Assembly: GCA_965230275.1 (NCBI GenBank)
Contig: CBDDKO010000002.1
Span: 930,001-994,000 of the forward strand
Reading direction: 5' to 3'
DNA: 64,000 nucleotides
Origin: JAJRRS01 sp965230275
GTDB lineage: Bacteria; Planctomycetota; Phycisphaerae; Phycisphaerales; Phycisphaeraceae
Position numbers and translations under genes: made by a program. Under the pieces are notes generated by a model. That model was not told the DNA's origin. It worked only from the letters and a program-made list of their open reading frames with translations, and made no database searches. Within the stretch, counting starts at the first letter, position 1; every line of letters begins with the position of its first letter. This document shows positions 45,720-56,670 of this stretch, piece after piece.

Positions 45720-46955
45720 GTGAATACACCTTGCGATCTTGACGTGGACAACCGTTGGCTCAGCGCGTTGAATGTTTCGCTCGCGCAGCGCGAGGCCGAG
45801 TCTCTGCTGCGCAAACTACGCGTCGTGAGTTGTCACGGCCCGATGCTGACGACCGACGACGGACGCGAGCTGATCAACTTCACCAGCAACGACTACCTCG
45901 GGCTCACCGAACACCCCGCGATGAAGCAGGCCGTGATCGATGCCGTGCAAGCACACGGCACGGGTTCGGGTGCCAGCCTGCTGATCACCGGCCGCAGCCC
46001 GCTGCACAAACAGGCCGAGCAATCTTTCGCAAAGTTTAAGCACGCCGAGGCCGCGCTGCTGCTCCCGACCGGATACATGGCCAACCACGCCGTACTCACC
46101 GCGCTCATCGGCCCGGGGGATCTGGTCTGCCTGGACAAACTCTGCCACGCCAGCCTCATCGACGCCGCCAAGGCAAGCGGCGCGGAAGTGCGCACCTTCC
46201 CACACCTGACCAACAACAAACTCAAACGCTTACTATCCAAACACGCCGCGCAAGCCGCTTGCGGCTTAGCGGACGATAAAAGCTCGCCGCCCCCACCTAA
46301 CAGATTCATCGTCACCGACTCCGTCTTCTCCATGGACGGCGACTGCGCCGACCTGCCAAGACTCTGCGACATCGCCGACGAGTTTGACGCTGTGTTGATC
46401 GTCGACGAAGCCCACGGCACGGGCGTCCTCGGCGACACGGGCTCAGGCCTGATCGAAGCACAGGGCGTCACCAACCGCGTCCCCATCACCATCAGCACCG
46501 CCAGCAAGGCCATGGGAAGTCTTGGCGGGATCATCACAGCAGACCAACCGATCATCGACACCATCGTCAACCACGCACGCTCCCTGATCTACACCACAGC
46601 CATCCCCCCCGCCCAGGCCGCGGTGATTCAGCAAGCCGTCGAACTCATCCAATTAGACCCCGCCCCACGCAAACACCTAAGCGAACTGACGATCCGCCTA
46701 CGTGCCGGCCTGGCTAAACAGGGCTGGCAACTCCCCGATCAAGGCGGCCACATCACCCCGATCGTCCCCCTTATCGTCGGCGAAGCCGCCCCCGCAGCCG
46801 ACCTCGCCGACCACCTGATGCATAACGGCATCGCCGCCCCAGCCATCCGCCCCCCCACCGTCGCCCCCGGCAGTTCACGCATCCGCCTGAGCCTCCGCGC
46901 CGACATGACCGACGAACACATCGATCAACTGCTCGACGCGATCGGCCAGAGTTGA
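45720..46955 (+). CDS. bioF: 8-amino-7-oxononanoate synthase-like PLP enzyme
   Basis: PLP-dependent alpha-oxoamine synthase: condenses pimeloyl-CoA/ACP with alanine in biotin synthesis if truly BioF. NFTSNDYLGLTEHP, GTGSGASLLITGRSPLH, IVDEAHGTGVLGDTG and the PLP Lys in STASKAMGSLGG near residue 262 are seen. A loop near residue 180 (AACGLADDKSSPPPP) is encoded by a 21-bp dispersed repeat and is not part of the family core. 411 aa from GTG 45720. No other biotin genes are adjacent, so KBL or a related synthase cannot be excluded. Confidence 0.82.
   Translation: MNTPCDLDVDNRWLSALNVSLAQREAESLLRKLRVVSCHGPMLTTDDGRELINFTSNDYLGLTEHPAMKQAVIDAVQAHGTGSGASLLITGRSPLHKQAEQSFAKFKHAEAALLLPTGYMANHAVLTALIGPGDLVCLDKLCHASLIDAAKASGAEVRTFPHLTNNKLKRLLSKHAAQAACGLADDKSSPPPPNRFIVTDSVFSMDGDCADLPRLCDIADEFDAVLIVDEAHGTGVLGDTGSGLIEAQGVTNRVPITISTASKAMGSLGGIITADQPIIDTIVNHARSLIYTTAIPPAQAAVIQQAVELIQLDPAPRKHLSELTIRLRAGLAKQGWQLPDQGGHITPIVPLIVGEAAPAADLADHLMHNGIAAPAIRPPTVAPGSSRIRLSLRADMTDEHIDQLLDAIGQS
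46252..46272. repeat. 21-bp dispersed repeat inside the bioF-like gene
   Basis: Identical to 27267-27287. In frame it encodes part of a non-conserved loop, so the enzyme frame is preserved. Confidence 0.7.
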
Positions 46956-46967
46956 CACATCAAACAA

Positions 46968-47027
46968 ATCCTAGCCGCGTTGCAACGCAACGCAGGCCCG
47001 CACCGCGTCGCAGTACGGCTATCAAGG
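46968..47027. repeat. 60-bp REP-like element, copy 1
   Basis: Imperfect palindrome beginning TAGCCG and ending CGGCTA. A second copy of equal length and the same orientation is at 48061-48120, with about ten differences. The two bracket the MerC-like gene. Confidence 0.75.
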
Positions 47028-47166
47028 AAATCGAATCCCGCCCCTATATGCCCGATGGGGTGGAATCGCTCAGGTCAATCCAACGGTTAAATGCGCGAGG
47101 TTTAATGCGCAGCACCACTGCGGACAGGTGATGTGTCACCTCATCTCCCCCGGATCGCTATCTCAA

Positions 47167-47796
47167 TCAGCATTGATCGGCCACGGTGGGGCAACCACAG
47201 GTACCAAGGCTCGGATCATGCGTTCGGCTGAAACAGAAGCAGCCGTGCAGGTTGATCCCGTGCGCAATAATTAAAAATGCACTGCCGATCATGGTCACGA
47301 TGCTTGCGGGCGGGAAGTTGAAACTGATCGCCCCCGTGCTTGCGTCCTGGGTGATCGAGGGGCAGCACGTGTCGGTGCAAGTGTCTGCGGCGACGCCGGC
47401 ATCGGTATGACCGAGGCCGGCCGCACTCACCTCAGCGCCCGACGGGGCCACGGAGGCCATCGCCGGGATCACCAGACCCGCCACGATGAACGCCGCGCCC
47501 AACACCGCAGCGACCAAGGCAAATCGTCGTCGGTGATGGCGGTAGCCACGAAACACAACAATCAATGCCAACGGCAGCACCAGCGCCGCCAGGACCCAAT
47601 GCACCGCGGGATGCGACCAAACCGAGCCGGCCGCGGGCAACAGCAGGAGCAGAAACGGCGCCGCCATGCAGTGCACCGCACACGCCAGCGAGGCCGCGAT
47701 ACCCAGACGATCCCACTTGTGCAACAGCGCTTGGCCGCCCACCGGGGCTGTCGCGGCGGCGGCGGAGCTGGCGCTATTAAAATCCGTAAGTCCCAT
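47167..47796 (-). CDS. MerC-domain membrane protein
   Basis: 209 aa: WDRLGIAASLACAVHCMAAPFLLLLLPAAG is the MerC hallmark with an in-membrane Cys-His-Cys region, followed by further helices (WVLAALVLPLALIVVFRGYRHHRRR). The C-terminal half has Cys-rich DTCTDTCCP and a tail HGCFCFSRTHDPSLGTCGCP. MerC proteins move metal ions across the inner membrane. With a Fur-box-like site upstream, an iron or other metal link is more likely than mercury. Start ATG 47796 (MGLTDFNSA); the longer frame covers the leader. Confidence 0.8.
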   Translation of the reverse strand: MGLTDFNSASSAAAATAPVGGQALLHKWDRLGIAASLACAVHCMAAPFLLLLLPAAGSVWSHPAVHWVLAALVLPLALIVVFRGYRHHRRRFALVAAVLGAAFIVAGLVIPAMASVAPSGAEVSAAGLGHTDAGVAADTCTDTCCPSITQDASTGAISFNFPPASIVTMIGSAFLIIAHGINLHGCFCFSRTHDPSLGTCGCPTVADQC

Positions 47797-47915
47797 CAGG
47801 TAAAACCTTTCCGATTCAATGGGGTCCCGCCACGTATCTTCCCGCCAGGCAAACACACCCTGGCACAATGGAAGACTCGGACCGTCGGTCAGCAAAGGAA
47901 GGCGAATCAATTGCT

Positions 47916-47935
47916 AATGATAATCCATTATCATT
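47916..47935 (-). promoter_or_regulatory. Fur-box-like palindrome
   Basis: AATGATAAT-CC-ATTATCATT, a perfect 9-bp inverted repeat close to the Fur consensus (GATAATGATAATCATTATC), about 120 bases before the MerC-like gene. Iron-dependent repression is the likely role; Zur or Mur cannot be ruled out. Confidence 0.8.
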
Positions 47936-48060
47936 TACTGTCAACACCACAAGCCCCAGCCCGGTCGCACCAGCATCCACTTTCTGCCTCAGCGCGGCAT
48001 GACCGACGGGCCTATCGATCAATCACTCAGCACGATCGATGAACACAGACTCATCAAGCA

Positions 48061-48120
48061 ATCCTAGCTGTGTTGCCATGCAACGCAGGCCCGCACTGCG
48101 TCGCAGCGCGGCTATCAAGG
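48061..48120. repeat. 60-bp REP-like element, copy 2
   Basis: Direct copy of 46968-47027; see that entry for structure. Confidence 0.75.
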
Positions 48121-48183
48121 GTCCGTGAAACCAACCCGGTGCTCCCGCAGGGCAAATGACGTTGCGCACGAACAAACGCAGAA

Positions 48184-48846
48184 TCAGGCTATGCTGACCT
48201 GCTCTGGCAACACTTCGGCAAGGGCGCTTAGGACCCGCTCACAATCGGTCTGCTTCTTGAAAACCAGGATAACAGTACCGATGTCGGTCTTTGGGTTGTA
48301 GTGAATGATGCCGGGGAAGTCTTGGTGCACTTCGATCTGGGGCTTCAACTGCTCGCCAACAAAGAATGAAAGCGCTCCAGTAAATGGGATAAGCAGCGCC
48401 AGCGTGATCACCGCCTCCACCAGACTCGAACGTTTACCCCCCTCGATCTCCTGCCAGCTGATCCGGATCGGGTGCGGCCCGAAGTGGCTTCCCTCAAGCT
48501 CATACCGGTACGCATTATGGACGGCAAGCAGCTGAGTCACTTCCTTGACGCATAGCCCCTCTGTCGTGTTGATGGTCAAACGCCAACCCTTACCTAATAA
48601 AAACGCAGACATGACCAGAGACGGGAAGGTGACGATGATCAAGACCCCACCGATCATGGTCCCGGTGACAGGGCCGGAGCGGTTGGCCAGAAGAAAGGCC
48701 AGCACCGTCAGGAGGATCGGGCAGATCAAGAGCACGCCCCATTCGATCGTCCGGTTGCGCGAGATGACCAGACGATCCTTACGCCGGCGGACATTGAACC
48801 GCCTGACGAGCTGCGACCGCTGGATTTTGGCGTCTTGGAGATACAT
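48184..48846 (-). CDS. Membrane protein of unknown function
   Basis: 220 aa from ATG 48846 (MYLQDAKIQRSQLVRRFN). Basic N-terminus, two adjacent hydrophobic helices (WGVLLICPILLTVLAFLLAN and TMIGGVLIIVTFPSLVMSAF), a soluble domain with HFGPHPIRISWQEIEGGKRS, one more helix (LVEAVITLALLIPFTGALSF) and a C-terminal beta part. Looks like a PH-like/DUF-type membrane sensor but I cannot assign a family. It ends 64 bases from the REP-like element. Confidence 0.6.
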   Translation of the reverse strand: MYLQDAKIQRSQLVRRFNVRRRKDRLVISRNRTIEWGVLLICPILLTVLAFLLANRSGPVTGTMIGGVLIIVTFPSLVMSAFLLGKGWRLTINTTEGLCVKEVTQLLAVHNAYRYELEGSHFGPHPIRISWQEIEGGKRSSLVEAVITLALLIPFTGALSFFVGEQLKPQIEVHQDFPGIIHYNPKTDIGTVILVFKKQTDCERVLSALAEVLPEQVSIA

Positions 48847-48914
48847 GCCTGCCCCGACAGAACTGGATACGGGCCAGTATAGCCAAGGTGATCGATACGG
48901 TGCGCGCAAAAAAG

Positions 48915-48942
48915 AACCCCACCAGGTTTACCTGATGGGGTT
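48915..48942 (-). terminator. rRNA operon terminator
   Basis: Hairpin AACCCCA..AGG-TTTA-CCT..TGGGGTT downstream of the 5S gene on the minus strand, followed in that direction by a T-run (A-run at 48908-48913 on +). Confidence 0.8.
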
Positions 48943-48948
48943 CATTAA

Positions 48949-49055
48949 GCCGGCGATGACCTACTTTCCCGCAGTGACAGTATCATCGGCGCGACGGGCT
49001 TAACTGCTGAGTTCGGTAAGGGATCAGGTGTGACCCCGTCGCTATGGTCACCGGC
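48949..49055 (-). rRNA. rrf: 5S ribosomal RNA
   Basis: Read on the minus strand it begins GCCGGTGACCATAGCGACGG and ends in a complementary ...CGCCGGC. It has conserved 5S segments such as CCGAACTCAGCAGTTAAGCC and GGGAAAGTAGGTC. About 107 nt. Confidence 0.92.
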
Positions 49056-49304
49056 AAAAGCCCAGAACGTCGTTAAACGTTCACGGCTTGGGTGGCTCGT
49101 GGAAGGGTTGGAAAAACCACGAGTCACTAAGCAAGTGAAAGGTCTTCCCCCGGAAAGGCTTTCCATCACCGGCCTAGTTATCAGGCTGGTGGATGAATCC
49201 GGGGGTGGTGTTACGTTGTTGGTGTGTGAACCGAGGTTCCAGCAAACATGGGGTGCTTGCTGACCCGGACCGACGTTTTGGAAACGTGGGTCGTGGGTCG
49301 GAGT
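49056..49304. other. 23S-5S internal transcribed spacer
   Basis: About 250 bases with no tRNA gene. Confidence 0.7.
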
Positions 49305-52150
<2,846 letters not shown>

Positions 52151-52340
52151 ACTCCGACCTGCGACCGACGTAAACGCCAATCCCAAAATCAGAATCATCC
52201 GCTGTGACGATTACACAGCGACCCGCTTCCACGCGACCTCAAACAGACGGCCGGGCTTCTACGAGCAAGCACCTCATATGCGCTAGAACTACTCGGTATC
52301 ACACTAACAAATTTGCGTGCAACACCAAGACCTTTCCACT

Positions 52341-52352
52341 TGTCAAAGAACC
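52341..52352 (-). promoter_or_regulatory. boxA-like antitermination site in the 23S leader
   Basis: Minus-strand GGTTCTTTGACA resembles the boxA of rRNA leaders (TGCTCTTTGACA type), about 190 bases before 23S. Confidence 0.55.
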
Positions 52353-52596
52353 TTGCAAGGAACGTCGGGCTTGTGGCCTTCCGTTCCTGCCCCCGCTGGC
52401 TGCGGGTGGTGGGGCCTGCGATGCAGACGCCGCCACTGGCAGCGAGCCGAGTACTTTACCTTCCTCTACGTGCTTGTCAAGCACCCCTATTCGCCGACCC
52501 TGACAGGCCGGCTAGCCCTGTCGGGGTTTAACGGAATCGCGTGTAAGTCACTATCAACAGGTGCCTTTCACATGACCACTTGGGCCGAGTTAGAAG

Positions 52597-52624
52597 ATTG
52601 TAACGATCCGAAAGGGGCTGTCAA
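52597..52624 (-). promoter_or_regulatory. Candidate promoter of the 23S-5S operon
   Basis: Minus-strand TTGACA (52624-52619), 16-base spacer, TACAAT (52602-52597). A perfect -35 and near-perfect -10 directed at 23S, with a leader of about 440 bases. Supports independent transcription of 23S-5S. Confidence 0.65.
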
Positions 52625-52955
52625 CCAAGCCCACTCCAAACCCCCGCCAGCGCTCTTGATCCGCACCCCGGCCCCCGAAATCGCCCACAAGGACCGAGAA
52701 AACACGCTGTTTTGTACCGAATCCGCCCCCTGAGTCGCCGCCCCGCCCCATCGACAAGTTATCCACACCCCACCACGCCCCCGCCGATCCCCGACTCAAA
52801 AGCCGCCCGGGCAGACGCCGCGCTGATGGGCCAATCCATCAGAAACCAGCCCAGTACGACGGTTTTTAGTGATGTTTATCCTTCTTTTTGCTCCGCTCGG
52901 ACCCCGCCAGCCCGGCCCCCTGCCGGCAAGATATCCGCCCGCCTCAACGCCCGGG

Positions 52956-52983
52956 TTGACAAGATCGGCCACGCGAGTAATCT
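52956..52983 (+). promoter_or_regulatory. Candidate promoter of tRNA-Phe
   Basis: TTGACA, 16 bases, TAATCT, ending 26 bases before the tRNA. Confidence 0.6.
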
Positions 52984-53009
52984 TGCCGTTCTGGCGTTTT
53001 CAGCCGTAA

Positions 53010-53082
53010 GGCTAGGTAGCTCAGTTGGTAGAGCACCGCATTGAAAATGCGGGTGTCGGCGGTTCAAGTCCGCCCCTAGCCA
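53010..53082 (+). tRNA. tRNA-Phe (GAA)
   Basis: Complete cloverleaf: acceptor GGCTAGG/CCTAGCC, D-arm GCTCAGTTGGTAGAGC, anticodon stem CCGCA/TGCGG with loop TTGAAAA (anticodon GAA at 53043-53045), T-arm GGCGG-TTCAAGT-CCGCC, discriminator A. CCA is not encoded. Confidence 0.96.
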
Positions 53083-53093
53083 TTTCCCACTTC

Positions 53094-54323
53094 TTAGCCG
53101 TCTGGTCTCACCTGGACCTGATGTGTACTCTTGATCTCGAGCTTGCCCATCAGCGTTCGATGGACCGGGCACTTGTCCGCGATCTCCATCAGGCGATCAC
53201 GCTGCTCGTCATCGAGCTCGCCGACCAGGCGGACCTGCTTGTGGACCCGCTCGATCATGCTGCCCGGCTTTTCACAACCGTCGCAATCCTCGGCATGCAC
53301 CCGCTCGTGCCGCAGCGCGATCTCGGCCCGTTCCAGCGGCCACCGTTTGCGATCGGCGTACATCCGTAGCGTGATGGCCGTGCATGTGCCCAGCGCCGAG
53401 AGCAGCAGGTCGTATGGGGTGGGCCCGCGGTCATCGCCTCCGATCGATTCGGGCTCGTCGGCCACCCAGACGTGTCGGCCGGATTGGATGACTTGCGTGT
53501 AACGGGCGGCCCCTTCACGGACCACAACCGTGCCCGACGGCGGCGGCTCCACCTCGACGGGTCGGAGGTAGCGTCGGGCCCAGGCGGCGAGCGTGTCGGC
53601 AATGAAACGTGCATCTTCTGTGCGCGTCACGAGGTGGTCAGCACCATCCAGCGAAACGAAGCTCTTGGGGTGCTGGGCCGCCTCATAGATCTGTCGCGCG
53701 TTGTCGATCCCGACGATCTTGTCACCCGGGGCGTGGAAGATCATCACCGGCCGGCCGAGTTGACCCATGCGCTGAGCGGGCGTCTGCTGCCGCAGGTCAT
53801 CGATGAACGATTGTTTGATAGTGAACGAACGCCCACCGAGCTCAACTTTCGCCGCTCCCTGCGACTCGATCTTTTCGAGATGATCGCCGAACAGGTGGGT
53901 GACGTGGGCCGGGTCGCTCGGGGCACCGATGGTCGCCAGGGCCTTCACCGCCGGCAATTGCTCGGCGGCCATCAGGACCGCGGCCCCGCCGAGGCTGTGT
54001 CCGATTAGCAACTGAGGTGCCTGGTGCGTCTGTTCCAGGCTCCGCGCCGCCGCGACCAGGTCGGCGACGTTGGAGGAAAAGTCCGTGTTGGCGAATTCGC
54101 CCTCGCTGTCGCCCAGCCCAGTGAAGTCGAAACGGAGCACCGCCACCCCCTGATCGCACAGCGCCCGGCTGATGTACGTCGCCGCCTTCACCTTGCTCGA
54201 GCACGTGAAACAGTGGGCAAACACCGCGAATGCCGTCACCGGCGTATCGGGCATCTCGAGCCGGCCCGACAGGGCCTGGCCTTCGTCATTAAGAAACTGG
54301 TACCGGCTGCTTGGCATGGCCAC
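53094..54323 (-). CDS. Alpha/beta-hydrolase fused to an OsmC domain
   Basis: 409 aa in two parts. Residues 1-255 are an alpha/beta hydrolase (AVFAHCFTCSSKVKAATYIS, nucleophile Ser in GHSLGG near 109, acid in PGDKIVG, His in GADHL). Residues ~265-405 are an OsmC/Ohr domain with the redox Cys in LSALGTCTAITLRMYAD and a second in DKCPVHRTLMGK. OsmC proteins reduce peroxides with thiols. This fusion occurs in many bacteria; the hydrolase substrate is unknown. Start ATG 54323. Convergent with tRNA-Phe (11-base gap). Confidence 0.9.
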   Translation of the reverse strand: MAMPSSRYQFLNDEGQALSGRLEMPDTPVTAFAVFAHCFTCSSKVKAATYISRALCDQGVAVLRFDFTGLGDSEGEFANTDFSSNVADLVAAARSLEQTHQAPQLLIGHSLGGAAVLMAAEQLPAVKALATIGAPSDPAHVTHLFGDHLEKIESQGAAKVELGGRSFTIKQSFIDDLRQQTPAQRMGQLGRPVMIFHAPGDKIVGIDNARQIYEAAQHPKSFVSLDGADHLVTRTEDARFIADTLAAWARRYLRPVEVEPPPSGTVVVREGAARYTQVIQSGRHVWVADEPESIGGDDRGPTPYDLLLSALGTCTAITLRMYADRKRWPLERAEIALRHERVHAEDCDGCEKPGSMIERVHKQVRLVGELDDEQRDRLMEIADKCPVHRTLMGKLEIKSTHQVQVRPDG

Positions 54324-54516
54324 GCTCCTGTTCAGATAGTCATCCCGACCTCACACAGACCAGATAGTAGACCGATCGCCCTCGCCGCTCTACGGGATCA
54401 ACAAGAATCGCACAAAAGCATCCAGGTCTATCTCTGCCCTGGCCGGTGTGTGTTGTGTTTTTTATGGGGTCCGCCCGTGTGCCGGATCAAGCCGTCAGAG
54501 GGACGGATGCAGACAA

Positions 54517-55086
54517 TCACCGTTCGACGATCGTCAGCTCGAACCCGTTGCCCACCGGCACGCCGCAGCTCGTCACGCCGGGCCGTGCGCGCAGGTCGCC
54601 GATGTAATCCGTCAGCTCTTCGGGGTGTGTCGAGATGTTGTCCGTGATGATCACCGCCCGGTCCGCGAGCTTGTCCCAGAGCGCATCGAGGTACGCCAGG
54701 CTCTGCGGTTTGTCTGCGTCAACAAACGCGAAGTCGAACGGCTCGGCCGGCTTGATGGTCTGCAACACGTCACGCGCATCGCCTAAATAAAGCGTCACGT
54801 GATCGATCAGCCCGGCGTCGGTGAGGTTGGCCGTGGCCGCGTCGATCTTCTTCGGGTCGATGTCGATGGCGTGAACGTGCCCGCCGTTCGCCTTCGCCGC
54901 GGCGGTCAGGTGCAGCGTCGAGAAGCCATACGACACGCCGACCTCGACAAGCGATCCGCATCGCCCCACCCGGACAAGCTGTGCCAAGACGCGCGCCTCG
55001 TCTCGCGGGATCTGCCAGTGGTCGTCCACCTGCGTACGCAGCCGATCCACCCGGTCGATCACGGCCTTCACCTGACTGTTGAACAT
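54517..55086 (-). CDS. O-methyltransferase (family 3, SAM-dependent)
   Basis: 189 aa. SAM-binding LVEVGVSYGFSTLHLTAAAK, HAIDIDPKKI and the metal-binding DFAFVDADKPQSLAYLD followed by VIITDNIS place it in the class I cation-dependent O-methyltransferases of the CCoAOMT/MdmC type. Start ATG 55086 (MFNSQVKAVIDRV) rather than an upstream ATG that gives unrelated residues. Divergent from aat. Confidence 0.88.
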   Translation of the reverse strand: MFNSQVKAVIDRVDRLRTQVDDHWQIPRDEARVLAQLVRVGRCGSLVEVGVSYGFSTLHLTAAAKANGGHVHAIDIDPKKIDAATANLTDAGLIDHVTLYLGDARDVLQTIKPAEPFDFAFVDADKPQSLAYLDALWDKLADRAVIITDNISTHPEELTDYIGDLRARPGVTSCGVPVGNGFELTIVER

Positions 55087-55195
55087 GTAGTTACTCGCCA
55101 ATGGTCCAGAAGAACGATGCCGCCGTATCGTACCGGATGGGCCCACAAGTGCCTACCCACTTCACACACGCGCCCCCGCCGCGTATCGTTTGACT

Positions 55196-55813
55196 ATGAC
55201 GGCCGACACGCCCGACAGCCTCACCCCCGAACTGCTGGTCCGGGCCTACTGCATGGGCGTGTTTCCCATGGCCGAGGGGCGTGACGGGGCGATCCACTGG
55301 CTCAGCCCCGACCCACGGGCCGTCATCCCGCTTGAAGATGGCGGCTTCAAGGTCTCCCGTTCGCTGCATCGGCGCGTGAACCAGGGCGCGTACCGCATCA
55401 CGAAAGACGAGGCATTCAATAGCGTGATCCGTGCGTGCGCCGAGCCCCGGCCGGCCGAGGACGATACCTGGATCAACGACGAACTGGTGGATGTGTATTG
55501 CCAACTGCACGAAGCCGGCCTGGCTCACAGCGTCGAGGCCTGGTCGGACGATGACCCATCCCATCCCGTCGGCGGGCTCTACGGCGTGGCGCTGGGCGGC
55601 GCGTTCTTCGGCGAGTCCATGTTCCACCGTGCAACCGATGCGTCGAAAGTCTGCCTCGTCTCGCTGGTCGATCACCTGCGGGCGCGCGGGTTCACGCTGC
55701 TGGATGTCCAGTTCGTGAATCCACACCTGAAACAGTTCGGCGTCACGGAGATCACGCGCACCGAGTACCTCGAGCGACTCGAAGACGCTCTGCGCCTCGA
55801 CGTGACCTGGTGA
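55196..55813 (+). CDS. aat: Leucyl/phenylalanyl-tRNA--protein transferase
   Basis: Adds Leu or Phe from tRNA to N-terminal Arg/Lys for N-end-rule degradation. LLVRAYCMGVFPM, WLSPDPRAVIPL, TWINDELVDVYCQLHEAGLAHSVE, GGLYGVALGGAFFGESMF and LLDVQFVNPHL are family signatures. 205 aa. ATG 55196 chosen; a TTG two codons upstream is less likely. Confidence 0.94.
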   Translation: MTADTPDSLTPELLVRAYCMGVFPMAEGRDGAIHWLSPDPRAVIPLEDGGFKVSRSLHRRVNQGAYRITKDEAFNSVIRACAEPRPAEDDTWINDELVDVYCQLHEAGLAHSVEAWSDDDPSHPVGGLYGVALGGAFFGESMFHRATDASKVCLVSLVDHLRARGFTLLDVQFVNPHLKQFGVTEITRTEYLERLEDALRLDVTW

Positions 55814-55885
55814 TTCAGGCGCACTACAAAGCGATGACGGGCATCGCCGTCACCGCCGGGGGGAGTTGAGTCATCGAAAAGCGTC

Positions 55886-56257
55886 TTACGGCAGGACGAT
55901 GGTCGAGCCGATGGACAGCTTCTTCGGGTTGATGCCGGGGTTGGCCGCCTGGATGTCGGTCCAGCGCAGGCCGTTGCCGTAGTGGCGTTCGGCGATCTTC
56001 CAGAGGCTGTCGCCCTTCTGGATGGTGTAGGTCGCCTGGGCCGGGACGGCGGCCGGGGCCGGTTCGACGTAAGCCGGAGCGGGCGCAACGGGCTCGAACT
56101 GCACGGGCTCGGCCGAGTACGGCTGGCTCTGGTAGCCCTGCACCTGCACCGGTTCGGCCGGCGGCGGGACGGCGGCGAGTTCCGGCTTGGCCTTGCGTTG
56201 GCAGCCAATCGCGGCGCCCAGGCATACGAGCGTGATCAATGCGGTCTTTTTCATCAT
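55886..56257 (-). CDS. LysM-domain lipoprotein
   Basis: 123 aa: lipoprotein signal MMKKTALITLVCLGAAIGC, a Pro/Ala/Glu-rich spacer and one C-terminal LysM domain (YTIQKGDSLWKIAERHYGNG...IGSTIVLP) that binds peptidoglycan. Start at ATG 56257 with GGGGAAAC just upstream; a second Met follows at once. Probably an envelope tether. Confidence 0.88.
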   Translation of the reverse strand: MMKKTALITLVCLGAAIGCQRKAKPELAAVPPPAEPVQVQGYQSQPYSAEPVQFEPVAPAPAYVEPAPAAVPAQATYTIQKGDSLWKIAERHYGNGLRWTDIQAANPGINPKKLSIGSTIVLP

Positions 56258-56424
56258 GGCGTTTCCCCTGATCTGGTGGTTAGCGTCCGTGCGAGCACCC
56301 GCCCGGGATGTGCAGCCGTTTTGTACCCCATCCGGCTCGGTATCGCAACGGGAACCCGCTTGAACCCACTGTTTTCGTGCATAGGATCGCGTAGTGCGAT
56401 GCATCCTTTAGGCGGGGTGACACC

Positions 56425-56661
56425 ATGGCGACCAGACGCCTGAAACTGGACCGGCCCGGCCCCCACCGCCTGCTCTGGCTGGCGATATCGGCCGTGGTGC
56501 TGTCGTGGCTGATCTACCAATACGCCGCCGCCGCGTCGCCATCCCCCCCTGCCCCACCGATCCTCTCGAGCATCCCCACCCCGGGCACCCTCGGCCTATT
56601 GGCGATGGGCATGCTCCTGATCGTGCCCTGGCGCAGGCTCCGACCCACCCGCTGGCACTGA
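56425..56661 (+). CDS. Tiny protein with signal anchor and IPTP-type C-terminal sorting tail
   Basis: 78 aa: basic start, a helix (LLWLAISAVVLSWLIYQYAA), a 20-residue Pro/Ser/Ala linker, then IPTPGTLGLLAMGMLLIVPW followed by RRLRPTRWH. The tail has the build of IPTL/PEP-CTERM sorting signals (I/V-P-x-P, hydrophobic helix, Arg cluster) but almost no cargo lies between the two helices. GGGGTGA precedes the ATG. It could be a sorting substrate stub or a two-helix membrane peptide. Confidence 0.6.
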   Translation: MATRRLKLDRPGPHRLLWLAISAVVLSWLIYQYAAAASPSPPAPPILSSIPTPGTLGLLAMGMLLIVPWRRLRPTRWH

Positions 56662-56670
56662 GCGATCCCA

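Larger units (their letters stand above)
52151..53009. other. 23S leader and gap without a 16S gene
   Basis: Apart from the promoter and boxA-like site it holds a hairpin CCCTGACAGG/CCTGTCGGGG at about 52499-52529 and the tRNA promoter. No 16S 3' end (no anti-Shine-Dalgarno segment), no spacer tRNA-Ile/Ala and no convincing protein gene. Confidence 0.7.
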
